The position numbers and the translations under genes were made by a program. Below are positions 1 to 8,149 of a DNA stretch of 64,000 bases, piece after piece. Numbering within the stretch: position 1 is the first letter of the stretch; the number at the start of each line of letters is the position of its first letter. The notes under the pieces were generated by a model. The model saw only the letters and a program-made list of their open reading frames with translations, was not told where the DNA came from and did no database searches. The stretch comes from Sphingomicrobium aestuariivivum (GTDB lineage Bacteria; Pseudomonadota; Alphaproteobacteria; Sphingomonadales; Sphingomonadaceae): contig NZ_CP102629.1 of NCBI RefSeq assembly GCF_024721585.1, positions 930,001-994,000 of the forward strand. Reading direction: 5' to 3'.

Positions 1-1071
1 TGTGTCGGCGAGGAAGACGCCGATCAGCTCGGCGGGGAAGAGGAAGAGGAATATCGCCATGAAGCTCATGAAGCCGACGCCGAGGATCCACGCGGTCCAG
101 CCGGCGCGTGCGATGCCGTCCCTGTCGCCGCGCCCGAGCATGATGCCGACCCGCACCGTCGAGGCTTGCGCGATACCCCACGGCACCATGAAGGAGAGCG
201 CGGCGATCTGCAGCGCGATGGCATGCGCCGCCAGCGCCTTTTCGCCGACGAGCCCCATGAGGTAGGCCGCCGCCGAGAAGATGCCGCCCTCGAAGCCCAT
301 CGCCAGCCCGATCGGCAGCCCCAGCTTCCACATCCGCGCATAGCGCGCCCAGTCGGGCCGCCAGAAACGCGAGAACAGGCTGAAGCGGCGGAACTGGCGG
401 TCGAGCTGCACCACCGTGATCAGCGCCGCACACAGGAGCGCCCAGGTGATCGTGCTCGCCAGCCCCGCCCCGAACAGCCCCAGCTCGGGAAAACCGAACT
501 CGCCGAAGATCAGCGCATAGTCGAGAAAGCTGTTGATCGGGATCGAGCAGGCCGAGATCATCAGCACCCAGCCCGGCCGCTCGAGCGCGGCGAGGAAATG
601 CCTGAGCGTGTTGAACAGGAGGAACAGCAGCGTCGACCAGAGATAGCCCCAAAGGAAGACCTGCGCGTCCTGCGCCAGCCGCGGCTCCTGCCCGAGCCAG
701 CCGATCACCGTGTCGGCGTTCATCAGCACCGCCCAGATGGGGATGGTGATGCTCACCGCCAGCCACACCGACTGGCGGAAGCTGCGGCGCACGTCCTTGA
801 CCCGTCCCTTCGCCTTGCCGAGCGCGGTCGCCATCATCGGGCTTGCCGCCGTGATGATGCCAAGCGCCACGAGGTTGAGCGCGAAAGTGAGGTTCAATGC
901 CAGCGCCGCCGAGGCCAGTTCGCTCGTCCCGTAGCGCCCGAGGAAGAAGGTATCGATCGCCTGCACCGAGGCCATCGTCAGGTTCGACAGGATCAGCGGC
1001 CAGGCGAGCTTCAGCGTCGTCTGGAATTCGTGGCGCCAGGGATGCGCGGTCAGGCTCGCCGATCGGGACAT
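1..1071 (-). CDS. MATE family efflux transporter (3' end outside window)
   Basis: Membrane exporter of the multidrug and toxic compound extrusion family, normally exchanging Na+ or H+ for drugs or metabolites across the inner membrane. The frame is open from the ATG at 1071 to the left edge (357 codons) with no stop, so the C-terminal part is missing. The N-terminus reads MSRSASLTAHPWRHEF, followed by a first helix with KLAWPLILSNL and the MATE-typical stretch VQAIDTFFLGRYG. Further helices include LVALGIITAASPMMATALG and, later, GLPIGLAMGFEGGIFSAAAYLMG, which matches the second MATE repeat. It is divergent from sppA. The substrate cannot be deduced; NorM-type is a fair description. Confidence 0.88.
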   Translation of the reverse strand, partial: MSRSASLTAHPWRHEFQTTLKLAWPLILSNLTMASVQAIDTFFLGRYGTSELASAALALNLTFALNLVALGIITAASPMMATALGKAKGRVKDVRRSFRQSVWLAVSITIPIWAVLMNADTVIGWLGQEPRLAQDAQVFLWGYLWSTLLFLLFNTLRHFLAALERPGWVLMISACSIPINSFLDYALIFGEFGFPELGLFGAGLASTITWALLCAALITVVQLDRQFRRFSLFSRFWRPDWARYARMWKLGLPIGLAMGFEGGIFSAAAYLMGLVGEKALAAHAIALQIAALSFMVPWGIAQASTVRVGIMLGRGDRDGIARAGWTAWILGVGFMSFMAIFLFLFPAELIGVFLADT

Positions 1072-1177
1072 GGCCTTGCGGCTAGCTTCCCCCCGCTTGT
1101 CCGTCCAGCGAATAAGGGTGGAGGCGCGCGCCGCCTCGTCCTAGGGTAGTTCACAAGCCCCGAAGGAGGACAATGAC

Positions 1178-3034
1178 GTGAGTTTCGCCCGTTCGCTGTG
1201 GAAACTGCTGGTCGGCATCAAGGACCTGCTTGTCCTCATCTTCATGCTGCTCTTCTTCGGCCTCCTCTTCGCCGTGCTGCGCGGCACCCCCGACCCCGTG
1301 CTCGGCGACGGCGTCCTCGTCGTCGACTTGGACGGCGTGGTGGTCGAGGAAGCGCAGGCCCCCGATCCCTTCGCCGCGCTGGCGGGCCAGCCGGTGATGA
1401 AGGAATGGTCGCTCCCCGACCTGCTCGCCGCGCTCGATGCGGCCAAGGATGATGACCGCGTCTCGGCCGTCGCGCTCGACCTCGACGGCTTTCTCGGCGG
1501 CGGCCAGCCCGCGATGGAGGAAATCGGCGAGGCGCTCGATGCCATCCGCGCGACAGGCAAGACCGTCAGTGCCTATGCCACCGGCTATGTCGGCGACAGC
1601 TACCAGCTCGCCGCCCATGCCGACGAGATCCACCTCAACCCGCTCGGCGCGGTTGCGCTCGCCGGCCCCGGCGGTAGCCAGCTCTATTACGCCGACCTCC
1701 TCGACCGCCTCGGCGTGACCGCCAATGTCTACCGCGTCGGCACCTACAAGGCCGCGGTCGAGCCCTTCACCCGCTCCTCCATGTCCGACGAGGCGCGCGA
1801 GAATATGCGCGCGCTCGCCGAGACCATCGGCGAACAGTGGCGCGAGGACGTCACCAAGGCCCGCCCCGATGCACAGATCGCGCTCGCGCTCGACAATCCG
1901 GTCGAGGCCTTCGGCGGCTCGACCGACCTTGCCGCCCGTGCCCGCGAGCTCGGCCTCGTCGATGCCCTCACCAGCCGCCACGGCTGGCACGACCGTCTCG
2001 CCGAACTCGGCGGCGCGGATGACGACGCCACCGGCGGCTTCAAGCGTATCGAGCTGTCCGACTATATCGCGCTCGAGACCCCGCGCGAGCGCGGCGGCGA
2101 GATCGGCGTCATCACGGTGGCGGGCAATATCGTCGACGGCACTGCCGGCCCCGGAATTGCCGCGGGTGAAAGCCTCGTCGAGGCGATCGAGAAGGCTGGC
2201 AAGCGTGACCTGAAAGCGCTCGTCTTGCGCATCGACAGCCCCGGCGGCTCCGCCCTCGCCTCCGAGCGCATCCGCCTCGCGGTCGAGGAGCTGAAGGCCG
2301 AAAAGGACATTCCCGTCATCGCCAGCTTCGGCACCTATGCGGCATCGGGCGGTTACTGGGTCGCCACCGCTGCCGACGAGATCGTCGCCCCCACCTCCAC
2401 CCTCACCGGCTCGATCGGCGTCTTCGCCGTGCTGCCGAGCTTCGAGGGCACGCTCGAGAAGGTCGGCGTCGGCGTCGATGGCGTGCGCACCACGCCGCTA
2501 TCGGGCGAACCCGACCTGTTCGCCGGCCCCTCGGAGGCGGCCGATGCGCTCTTCCAGGCCGGCGTCGAGAGCACCTATGCCAAATTCCTCGCGCTGGTCG
2601 CAGAGGCGCGCGACATGCCGGTGGACCGTGTCGCCACCATCGCCGAAGGCCGCGTCTGGGACGGCGGCACCGCGCGCCAGCTCGGCCTCGTCGACCGCTA
2701 TGGCGGCATGGAAGAGGCGGTCGCGCTCGCCGCCGAACGGGCGGGCATCGAGGGCGAGCCCACGCTACACTATATCCAGCGCGATCTCGGTTTCGCGGGC
2801 AAGTTCGCCGAACTGCTCGGCGGCGAAGCGCAGGAAGAGGCACCCGCCGATGCTTTCGCGCGCATCGCCGGGCGACCCGACGCGCTCCTCGCCCGCGCGC
2901 TCGACACCGCCGACCAGCTCATCGCCGGCCCATCGCTCCAGGCGCGTTGCCTCGAATGCGCGCCGGTGACGCCCGCGACCTCCAAGGCCGACGGACGCGC
3001 GCGCCTGCGATGGTTACAGGGGTGGTTCGGCTGA
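1178..3034 (+). CDS. sppA: Signal peptide peptidase SppA, 67K type
   Basis: Membrane-anchored serine protease that degrades signal peptides left in the inner membrane after secretion. It has 618 residues, the usual length of the long tandem-domain form. One N-terminal transmembrane helix lies at about residues 12-34. The general-base lysine is Lys191 in VGTYKAAVEPFTR in the first half. The nucleophile is Ser390 in YAASGGYW in the second half, preceded by the DSPGGS loop. This is the split Ser/Lys dyad of E. coli SppA. The start is GTG at 1178 with an AAGGAGGA ribosome site 7 nt upstream; the ATG at 1173 in another frame hits a stop at once. It stands alone, facing a convergent beta-lactamase-like gene. 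Confidence 0.95.
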   Translation: MSFARSLWKLLVGIKDLLVLIFMLLFFGLLFAVLRGTPDPVLGDGVLVVDLDGVVVEEAQAPDPFAALAGQPVMKEWSLPDLLAALDAAKDDDRVSAVALDLDGFLGGGQPAMEEIGEALDAIRATGKTVSAYATGYVGDSYQLAAHADEIHLNPLGAVALAGPGGSQLYYADLLDRLGVTANVYRVGTYKAAVEPFTRSSMSDEARENMRALAETIGEQWREDVTKARPDAQIALALDNPVEAFGGSTDLAARARELGLVDALTSRHGWHDRLAELGGADDDATGGFKRIELSDYIALETPRERGGEIGVITVAGNIVDGTAGPGIAAGESLVEAIEKAGKRDLKALVLRIDSPGGSALASERIRLAVEELKAEKDIPVIASFGTYAASGGYWVATAADEIVAPTSTLTGSIGVFAVLPSFEGTLEKVGVGVDGVRTTPLSGEPDLFAGPSEAADALFQAGVESTYAKFLALVAEARDMPVDRVATIAEGRVWDGGTARQLGLVDRYGGMEEAVALAAERAGIEGEPTLHYIQRDLGFAGKFAELLGGEAQEEAPADAFARIAGRPDALLARALDTADQLIAGPSLQARCLECAPVTPATSKADGRARLRWLQGWFG

Positions 3035-3047
3035 CGCGGTCCGCTGC

Positions 3048-4199
3048 CTAGCCAGCGTCGGGAAAATATTTGGCGAACATCTGGTCGTAATAGCGGAGCA
3101 TCGGGGCCCCGGGATCGACGACGCGGATCATCTCGAGACCGTCGTCGAACAGGTCCTGCCCGGTCATGAACAGCACCAGCCCGTCGCCTGTTTCCGGTTC
3201 GAACCAAACCTGCGCATGCTCGGCGACATCATTGCCGCTGTGCGTCACCATCGTCCGGCCATCGCCGCCGTACAGCGTCCAGCCCAGCCCGAAACCGAGC
3301 GGGTCGGGACAATAGTCCACTTCGCACGCGTAGCCGGTCCCCTCGGTGTCGTCGGTGGCGAGCAGGCGCGTGCGCTCGGCCTGCCAGCGCGCATCCAGCC
3401 CCTCTCCCGTGGCGATCGCGCGCAGCAGTCGCGCATAACCCGGCACGGTGGCGTAAAGGTTGTCCGCCGCGCTCGTCTCGCCGATCTCGATCACATCGCC
3501 GCCTTCGTAGCGCAGGAAGGCGGGCAGCCAGCCTCCGTCTGCATCGACCCCTTGGGCCATCGGCGCGACCCGCTCCTCGCGCGCCACTGCCACTTCCTCG
3601 ATGCCCAGCGGCGCGAACAGGACGCGCTCGACGATCTCCGGATATCCGGCGCCAAGGCGCACCTCGAGATATCGTCGCAACATCTCGATCGCGGCGCCCG
3701 AATATTGGATGCCTCCGGTGCCCGGCGTGCCGGTGAAAGCGAGCTTCCCGTCCTCATAGGCGCTCGGCCAATTCTTCAGCGTCGTCTGGTGCGAGAGGAT
3801 GATCCGCGGTGTCAGGAGCCGGTTGCGGGGGTCGGCGGCAAGGTCGGGATGCATATGATGATCGACAATCGCGTCATCGAGGCCGATTTCTCCCGCGGCG
3901 GCAAGGCGCAACACCGTTTCCGCCATGACCGTCTTTGCCACCGAGGCGGCGTTGAACCAGGTCGTGGAGTCGGCCGGGACGCCCGGCGCGCGCTCGCCGG
4001 CATATGCGGTCCAGGCGATCTCGCCATCCTCGAGCCGCGCCATGCCGATGGCCCCGATGTCCGGCCTCGCGACATGTTCGGCGAGCTGCGCCTCGACCGA
4101 AAGAGGCGGCGATAGCGGGGCAAGTGCGCGCGGCGCGCACGATGCCAAGAGAAGACCGGTTGCAAGGCCGATGGCGGACGGGACGATGATCGAACGCAT
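3048..4199 (-). CDS. Serine hydrolase, class C beta-lactamase/DD-peptidase-like lipoprotein
   Basis: Predicted periplasmic lipoprotein of 383 residues with a beta-lactamase (penicillin-binding-protein fold) domain. The ATG at 4199 is chosen because GGAG lies 7 nt upstream and it starts the signal peptide directly (MRSIIVPS, lipobox LLAS-C21); a longer frame would add 11 residues ahead of it. The SxxK nucleophile motif is Ser86-V-A-Lys89. The second motif, normally Y-x-N, reads Y166-S-G. The third is HSG. The family includes beta-lactamases, esterases and D-aminopeptidases, so true beta-lactam hydrolysis is not shown. A PepSY membrane protein lies 62 nt upstream on the same strand. Confidence 0.8.
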   Translation of the reverse strand: MRSIIVPSAIGLATGLLLASCAPRALAPLSPPLSVEAQLAEHVARPDIGAIGMARLEDGEIAWTAYAGERAPGVPADSTTWFNAASVAKTVMAETVLRLAAAGEIGLDDAIVDHHMHPDLAADPRNRLLTPRIILSHQTTLKNWPSAYEDGKLAFTGTPGTGGIQYSGAAIEMLRRYLEVRLGAGYPEIVERVLFAPLGIEEVAVAREERVAPMAQGVDADGGWLPAFLRYEGGDVIEIGETSAADNLYATVPGYARLLRAIATGEGLDARWQAERTRLLATDDTEGTGYACEVDYCPDPLGFGLGWTLYGGDGRTMVTHSGNDVAEHAQVWFEPETGDGLVLFMTGQDLFDDGLEMIRVVDPGAPMLRYYDQMFAKYFPDAG

Positions 4200-4261
4200 G
4201 GGATACTCCACTGTATTAGCTGCATAGGGCACCTAGGGCATCCCCGCCGCGATGAAAAGCC

Positions 4262-4951
4262 CTAGCGCTTGCCCTTCTTCTTGCGGTTGGTCGCAAGCGG
4301 CAGCAGCACCAGCGCCATCAGCGTGGCCAGCACCGAGAAGGCCGCGAAGATGCGCAGCCAGTTGTTGTTGAAGTCCTCGCGCGTCTGGAGATCCATGATG
4401 TGGAGCCCCCACATGAAGTCGAAGGCGCGCCACCAGCCGGTTCGCGTCGCGGCGATGCGGCCCGTGTCGCGCTCGACATAGAAGCGCGTGCCATCGTCCA
4501 TCGCCACCTGCCACGCCGGCACCTGACGCCGCCAGTCGCCCGGCGGATTGTCGGTATCGACCGCCTCGACCTTGTCGAGCGCCGCCCCGCCCTCGTAGCG
4601 CGCCATCACCTCGGCGGCGGCGTCATTGGCGCCATAGGGGTCGAGCCATTCGCCCGTCGCCGGATCGGCGATCCGCGTCGCCCCCTCGAGCGCCACGACC
4701 CAGACCGGCCCGCTCGCGCGCTGCTGGAGGCTGATCCCCTCGACCGGCGCCGCGTCGAGCCCCTCGGGCAGGATCGGCGCACTGGCGAGCGACAGCGGCG
4801 CGGCCTCTCGCAACAGATGCTCGCCGCGCACTTCCTCGATCGGCTTCAACACCATGAAGAAGCCCGAGGCCGTCCAGAACAGGATCGGCACCCCGACCAG
4901 CCAGCCGAGCCACAGGTGCCATTTGCGCAAGGTCTTGCGAACGTTCGCCAT
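4262..4951 (-). CDS. PepSY domain membrane protein
   Basis: Small inner-membrane protein of 229 residues. It starts with a basic stretch and a transmembrane helix (HLWLGWLVGVPILFWTASGFFM) typical of PepSY-associated TM proteins, has a periplasmic middle part with PepSY-like segments (IADPATGEWLDPYG, FYVERDTGRIAATR), and ends in a second helix (FAAFSVLATLMALVLLPL) and a lysine-rich tail. PepSY_TM proteins are often linked to iron or siderophore reductases or to protease inhibition; no such partner is adjacent here. Two ATGs abut a GGGGGA motif (4954 and 4951); the second is used because it leaves some spacing. Function unknown beyond the domain. Confidence 0.72.
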   Translation of the reverse strand: MANVRKTLRKWHLWLGWLVGVPILFWTASGFFMVLKPIEEVRGEHLLREAAPLSLASAPILPEGLDAAPVEGISLQQRASGPVWVVALEGATRIADPATGEWLDPYGANDAAAEVMARYEGGAALDKVEAVDTDNPPGDWRRQVPAWQVAMDDGTRFYVERDTGRIAATRTGWWRAFDFMWGLHIMDLQTREDFNNNWLRIFAAFSVLATLMALVLLPLATNRKKKGKR

Positions 4952-4992
4952 CATTCCCCCGGGAAAAGAAATCGCATCGCCTGAAACAGCAA

Positions 4993-5021
4993 CGCCGCCC
5001 CTGCATGGCGCAGGGACGGCG
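4993..5021 (-). terminator. Stem-loop downstream of lpd
   Basis: Inverted repeat of about 12 bp (CGCCGTCCCTGC paired with GCAGGGGCGGCG, one mismatch) with a 5-nt loop, 25 nt after the lpd stop on the minus strand. It is followed by TTGCTGTTT. This is probably an intrinsic terminator or an mRNA 3'-stabilising hairpin separating lpd from the PepSY gene. Confidence 0.55.
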
Positions 5022-5045
5022 TCATTGGCAACAATAGTGCAGCGT

Positions 5046-6440
5046 TTAGATGTGGATCGGCTTGCCCTGCACCGCCATCGCCGCTTCCTTGACCGCCTCG
5101 CTGTGCGTGGGGTGGGCGTGGCAGGTGTAGGCGATGTCCTCGGACGTGGCGCCGAATTCCATCGCCTGCGCGGCCTGCGCGATCATCGTACCCGCCACGC
5201 TGGCGATGCAATGCACGCCGATGACGCGGTCGGTCTTGGCATCGGCGATCACCTTCACGAAGCCGTCGGGCTCGTGATTGGTCTTGGCGCGGCTGTTGGC
5301 GAGCATCGGGAACTTGCCGACCTTGATGTCGCCATACTGTTCCTTGGCCTCTTCCTCGGTCAGGCCCACGCCCGCCATTTCAGGCATGGTGTAGACGACA
5401 CCCGGGATGATCGCATGGTTCACGATGCCGGTCAGCCCTGCGATATTCTCGGCGCAGGCAATGCCCTCGTCCTCGGCCTTGTGCGCGAGCATCGGGCCCG
5501 GCACCACGTCGCCGATCGCCCAGACGCCGTCGACCTTGGTTGCGAAATCATGATCAGTCTCGATCTGCCCGCGCTTGTTCACCTCGAGCCCGATATTCTC
5601 GAGGCCGAGACCGTCGGTGTTGGGCTTGCGCCCGATCGACACGAGCACGCAATCCGCCTCGATCGTCTCCGCATCGCCGCCCTTGGCGGGCTCGACGGTG
5701 ACGGTGGCCTTGCCGCCCTTGACCTCGACGCCGGTCACCTTGGTCGACAGCTTGAACTCGATGCCCTGCTTCTTGAAGATCTTGTTGGCTTCCTTGCGGA
5801 CGTCCTTGTCCATGCCCGGCAGGATCTGGTCGAGATATTCGACGCAGGTCACCTTGGCACCGAGACGACGCCACACGCTGCCGAGCTCGAGCCCGATCAC
5901 GCCGCCGCCGATGACGACCATATGCTCGGGCACCTTCTCCAGTTCGAGCGCGCCGGTCGAGGACACCACGACCTTCTCGTCGATCTCGACACCGGGCAGC
6001 GGGGTCACCGACGAACCGGTGGCGATGATGATGTTCTTGGCCGTCACGGTCTTGCCCGCGACGTCGACCGAATGCGCATCCTTGAAGGTGGCATGGCCCT
6101 TCAGCCAGTCGACCTTGTTCTTCTTGAACAGGAACTCGATGCCGCCGGTCAGCTGCTTGACCGCATCGCGGCGCTGGGCGTGCATCTTGTCGAGGTTGAG
6201 CTTCGGGCTGACTTCCACGCCCATCGCTTCCATCGCGCCATTGGCGGCGGCGTCATAATATTCGGACGCGTGCAGCATGGCCTTCGAGGGGATGCAGCCG
6301 ACATTGAGGCAGGTGCCGCCGAGCGTTTCGCGGCTTTCCGCGCACGCGGTCTTGAGGCCCAGCTGGGCGGCACGGATCGCCGCCACATAACCGCCGGGAC
6401 CGGCGCCAATCACCAGGACGTCATAATCATAATCAGCCAT
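5046..6440 (-). CDS. lpd: Dihydrolipoyl dehydrogenase (E3)
   Basis: FAD-dependent E3 that reoxidises dihydrolipoamide on E2 and makes NADH; shared by the 2-oxoglutarate, pyruvate and branched-chain complexes. It has 464 residues, the normal length. The FAD-binding motif GAGPGGYVAAIRAAQLG begins at residue 12, the redox disulfide is Cys44/Cys49 in GGTCLNVGCIPSK, the NAD motif is GGGVIGLELGSVWRRLGA, and the dimer-interface active-site pair is His443/Glu448 in HAHPTHSE. It lies about 3 kb downstream of sucB on the same strand, separated by three plus-strand genes, so it must have its own promoter. A hairpin follows the stop. Identity is secure; which complex it mainly serves is inferred from the neighbouring sucAB. 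Confidence 0.97.
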   Translation of the reverse strand: MADYDYDVLVIGAGPGGYVAAIRAAQLGLKTACAESRETLGGTCLNVGCIPSKAMLHASEYYDAAANGAMEAMGVEVSPKLNLDKMHAQRRDAVKQLTGGIEFLFKKNKVDWLKGHATFKDAHSVDVAGKTVTAKNIIIATGSSVTPLPGVEIDEKVVVSSTGALELEKVPEHMVVIGGGVIGLELGSVWRRLGAKVTCVEYLDQILPGMDKDVRKEANKIFKKQGIEFKLSTKVTGVEVKGGKATVTVEPAKGGDAETIEADCVLVSIGRKPNTDGLGLENIGLEVNKRGQIETDHDFATKVDGVWAIGDVVPGPMLAHKAEDEGIACAENIAGLTGIVNHAIIPGVVYTMPEMAGVGLTEEEAKEQYGDIKVGKFPMLANSRAKTNHEPDGFVKVIADAKTDRVIGVHCIASVAGTMIAQAAQAMEFGATSEDIAYTCHAHPTHSEAVKEAAMAVQGKPIHI

Positions 6441-6614
6441 GAGAAACCTGCTTCGTGTCTAAAAAATCCGGATTGCCGCCCACATAAGGCTTTCGCCCGT
6501 GAACGCAACCGGAGGCGGCGGCCCCCGCAACGCTTTCACGCAATGTGAGCGATCTCTTAACCCTTTGAGACTATTCGGGATTTGCCGAGTCCGACCGTAT
6601 AGAAGGAAAATCAA

Positions 6615-7550
6615 ATGGATCAGCGTAACTGGTTGGTGATCGACACCAGCGCCGCAGAGGGCATTCGCTTCAGCGAGGTCGTGCCGTCGCAGCGTCCCGT
6701 GCTGGGGCCGGTCCATACGGTTTCCCCCGAGGGCAAGCCCACCTTCACCGACGTCCTCCAGACCTATGCGCGCGAGACCGGCAAGGACCTCACCAGCTTC
6801 GAGCCGCTGCTCGTCATCGCCGGCGCTGCCTCGGGCGAGATGATCAGCCTCACCCGATCCAACTGGACCATCACCCGCGCCGGCCTCACCAGCCTGTTCG
6901 GCACGAAGGTGCGCGTCATCAACGACGTCGTCGCCATGGCCTGGGCAGCGCAGGGCATGGGCGCGCGTGCGGCCACCGTGCGCGGGACGAAGCCCGCCCC
7001 CGACTTCAAGTCGCCCGGCCGCATGGCCATGCTGTTCGTCGGCGACGGCGTCGGCGCGGCAATCGTCGATGTCGACCGCGAGGGCTATCAGCGCGTCATG
7101 GAAACCGAGATCGGCCACATGGACTTCGCCCCCCAGTCGGAGCGCGAACTGGTCCTCGCCGAAGCGCGCCGCGGCGCCTTCTCGCAGACCAGCTGGGAGG
7201 CCATGCTCACCACCGGTCGCACCGACCCCTGCTGGGCCGCCTTCCCCGAGATGCGCGACATGGAACGCGACCGCATGAGCGGCGAATGGCTCGGCCGCTT
7301 CATCGCCAATCTCGTCCATGCGCAAGGCGCGTGGAACGGGGTGATGCTCGCCGGCCCGCGCGCCGGCCAGCTCACCACCGGTTCGGCCAAGATCGCCTTC
7401 GAGGGCGCCTTCACCAAGCGCCGCCAGTTCCAGCGCCTCCTCCTGCAGGTGCCGGTCTGGTCGCTCGCCCAGTCCGAACCCGTCCTCAACGGCGGCGCAG
7501 CGCTGATGGCGGTGCGCGCCAGCCAGCCCGGCGGCCGCCTCGCCGCCTGA
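6615..7550 (+). CDS. Glucokinase-like protein with eroded phosphate-binding motif
   Basis: This 311-residue protein resembles bacterial glucokinase (Glk family, not ROK). Conserved pieces are S82-N-W-T (sugar contact region), V-I-N-Asp104 (catalytic base region), and E165-I-G-His168-M-D-F-A-P, which corresponds to E. coli Glk EGGHVDFAP. The second phosphate region reads VGDGVGAA (142-149). The first phosphate motif, normally D-x-G-G-T-N near the N-terminus, is instead IDTSAAEGIRF (9-19), with no GGT. It may be a divergent kinase, a kinase with another substrate, or a non-catalytic sugar sensor. It is monocistronic, divergent from lpd, and lies upstream of a marR gene. Confidence 0.68.
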   Translation: MDQRNWLVIDTSAAEGIRFSEVVPSQRPVLGPVHTVSPEGKPTFTDVLQTYARETGKDLTSFEPLLVIAGAASGEMISLTRSNWTITRAGLTSLFGTKVRVINDVVAMAWAAQGMGARAATVRGTKPAPDFKSPGRMAMLFVGDGVGAAIVDVDREGYQRVMETEIGHMDFAPQSERELVLAEARRGAFSQTSWEAMLTTGRTDPCWAAFPEMRDMERDRMSGEWLGRFIANLVHAQGAWNGVMLAGPRAGQLTTGSAKIAFEGAFTKRRQFQRLLLQVPVWSLAQSEPVLNGGAALMAVRASQPGGRLAA

Positions 7551-7626
7551 GCCGGGGCGCGCGCCACTTGCTTTTCGACCAACGGACGACCGGCGCGGAT
7601 TGACCGCGGCGGTGGTTCGCGCTCAA

Positions 7627-7646
7627 TTGCATAAGCACTTATGCAA
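7627..7646. promoter_or_regulatory. Palindromic operator before the marR gene
   Basis: Perfect 9-bp inverted repeat, TTGCATAAG and CTTATGCAA, separated by CA. It ends right at the AAGGAG ribosome site of the MarR-family gene. MarR dimers bind such 16-20 bp palindromes, so autoregulation of marR and the following protease is the natural reading. Confidence 0.7.
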
Positions 7647-7657
7647 GGAGCTCGCCG

Positions 7658-8149
7658 TTGGATCACGCCCGCCCCTCCCCCGTCGACATCGGCCTCGGCA
7701 CGGGGCTGCGCGCGCTCATCGCCACCCTCGATGGCGGGGTACAGTCGGTCTATGACGAGCTCGGCGTCGATTTCCGCCCGCGCTTCTACAGCGTGCTGCG
7801 CGACCTCCAGGCGCATGGCGAACTCAGCGTCACCGCGCTGACCCATTCGGCGGGCGTGACCCAGCCCGCCATGACCCAGACCCTCGCCATGATGCGCGAG
7901 CGCGATCTCGTCGAACAGACGGTCGATCCCGACGGGCGCAAGCGCGTCTTCGTCCTGACGCGCAAGGGCATCGCGCTTGCCGTGCGTACCGCGCCCGTCT
8001 TCGAGGCAACCCACCGCGCCGCGCGCGCCCTGCAGGCCGAGACCGGCCACGATCTCGAAGCCGCCATCACCGCCACCCTCGCCGCGCTCGGGACCCGCGA
8101 CTTCGCCGCCCGCATCCACGCCGAGCTGGCCAAGGGCGACGCGCGATGA
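7658..8149 (+). CDS. MarR family transcriptional regulator
   Basis: A 163-residue winged-helix repressor-type protein. The central part has the MarR helix-turn-helix and wing (LTHSAGVTQPAMTQTLAMM, then DLVEQTVDPDGRKRVFVLT). The start is TTG at 7658 with AAGGAG ending 7 nt before it; no ATG fits as well. A perfect palindrome overlaps the ribosome site, consistent with autorepression. The stop overlaps the start of the S41 protease gene by 4 nt (ATGA), so the two are co-translated, and the protease gene is the most likely regulated partner. The inducing ligand is unknown. Confidence 0.85.
   Translation: MDHARPSPVDIGLGTGLRALIATLDGGVQSVYDELGVDFRPRFYSVLRDLQAHGELSVTALTHSAGVTQPAMTQTLAMMRERDLVEQTVDPDGRKRVFVLTRKGIALAVRTAPVFEATHRAARALQAETGHDLEAAITATLAALGTRDFAARIHAELAKGDAR

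Noticed and set aside
166-1149. Plus-strand frame of 327 codons opposite the MATE gene
   Set aside because: It is rich in Arg, Gln, His and Pro with no domain, and runs antisense to a clear membrane transporter frame. High-GC antisense artefact.
4854-6548. Plus-strand frame of 564 codons over lpd
   Set aside because: Antisense to the secure lpd gene; composition is His/Asp/Leu rich, typical of the complement of high-GC coding sequence.
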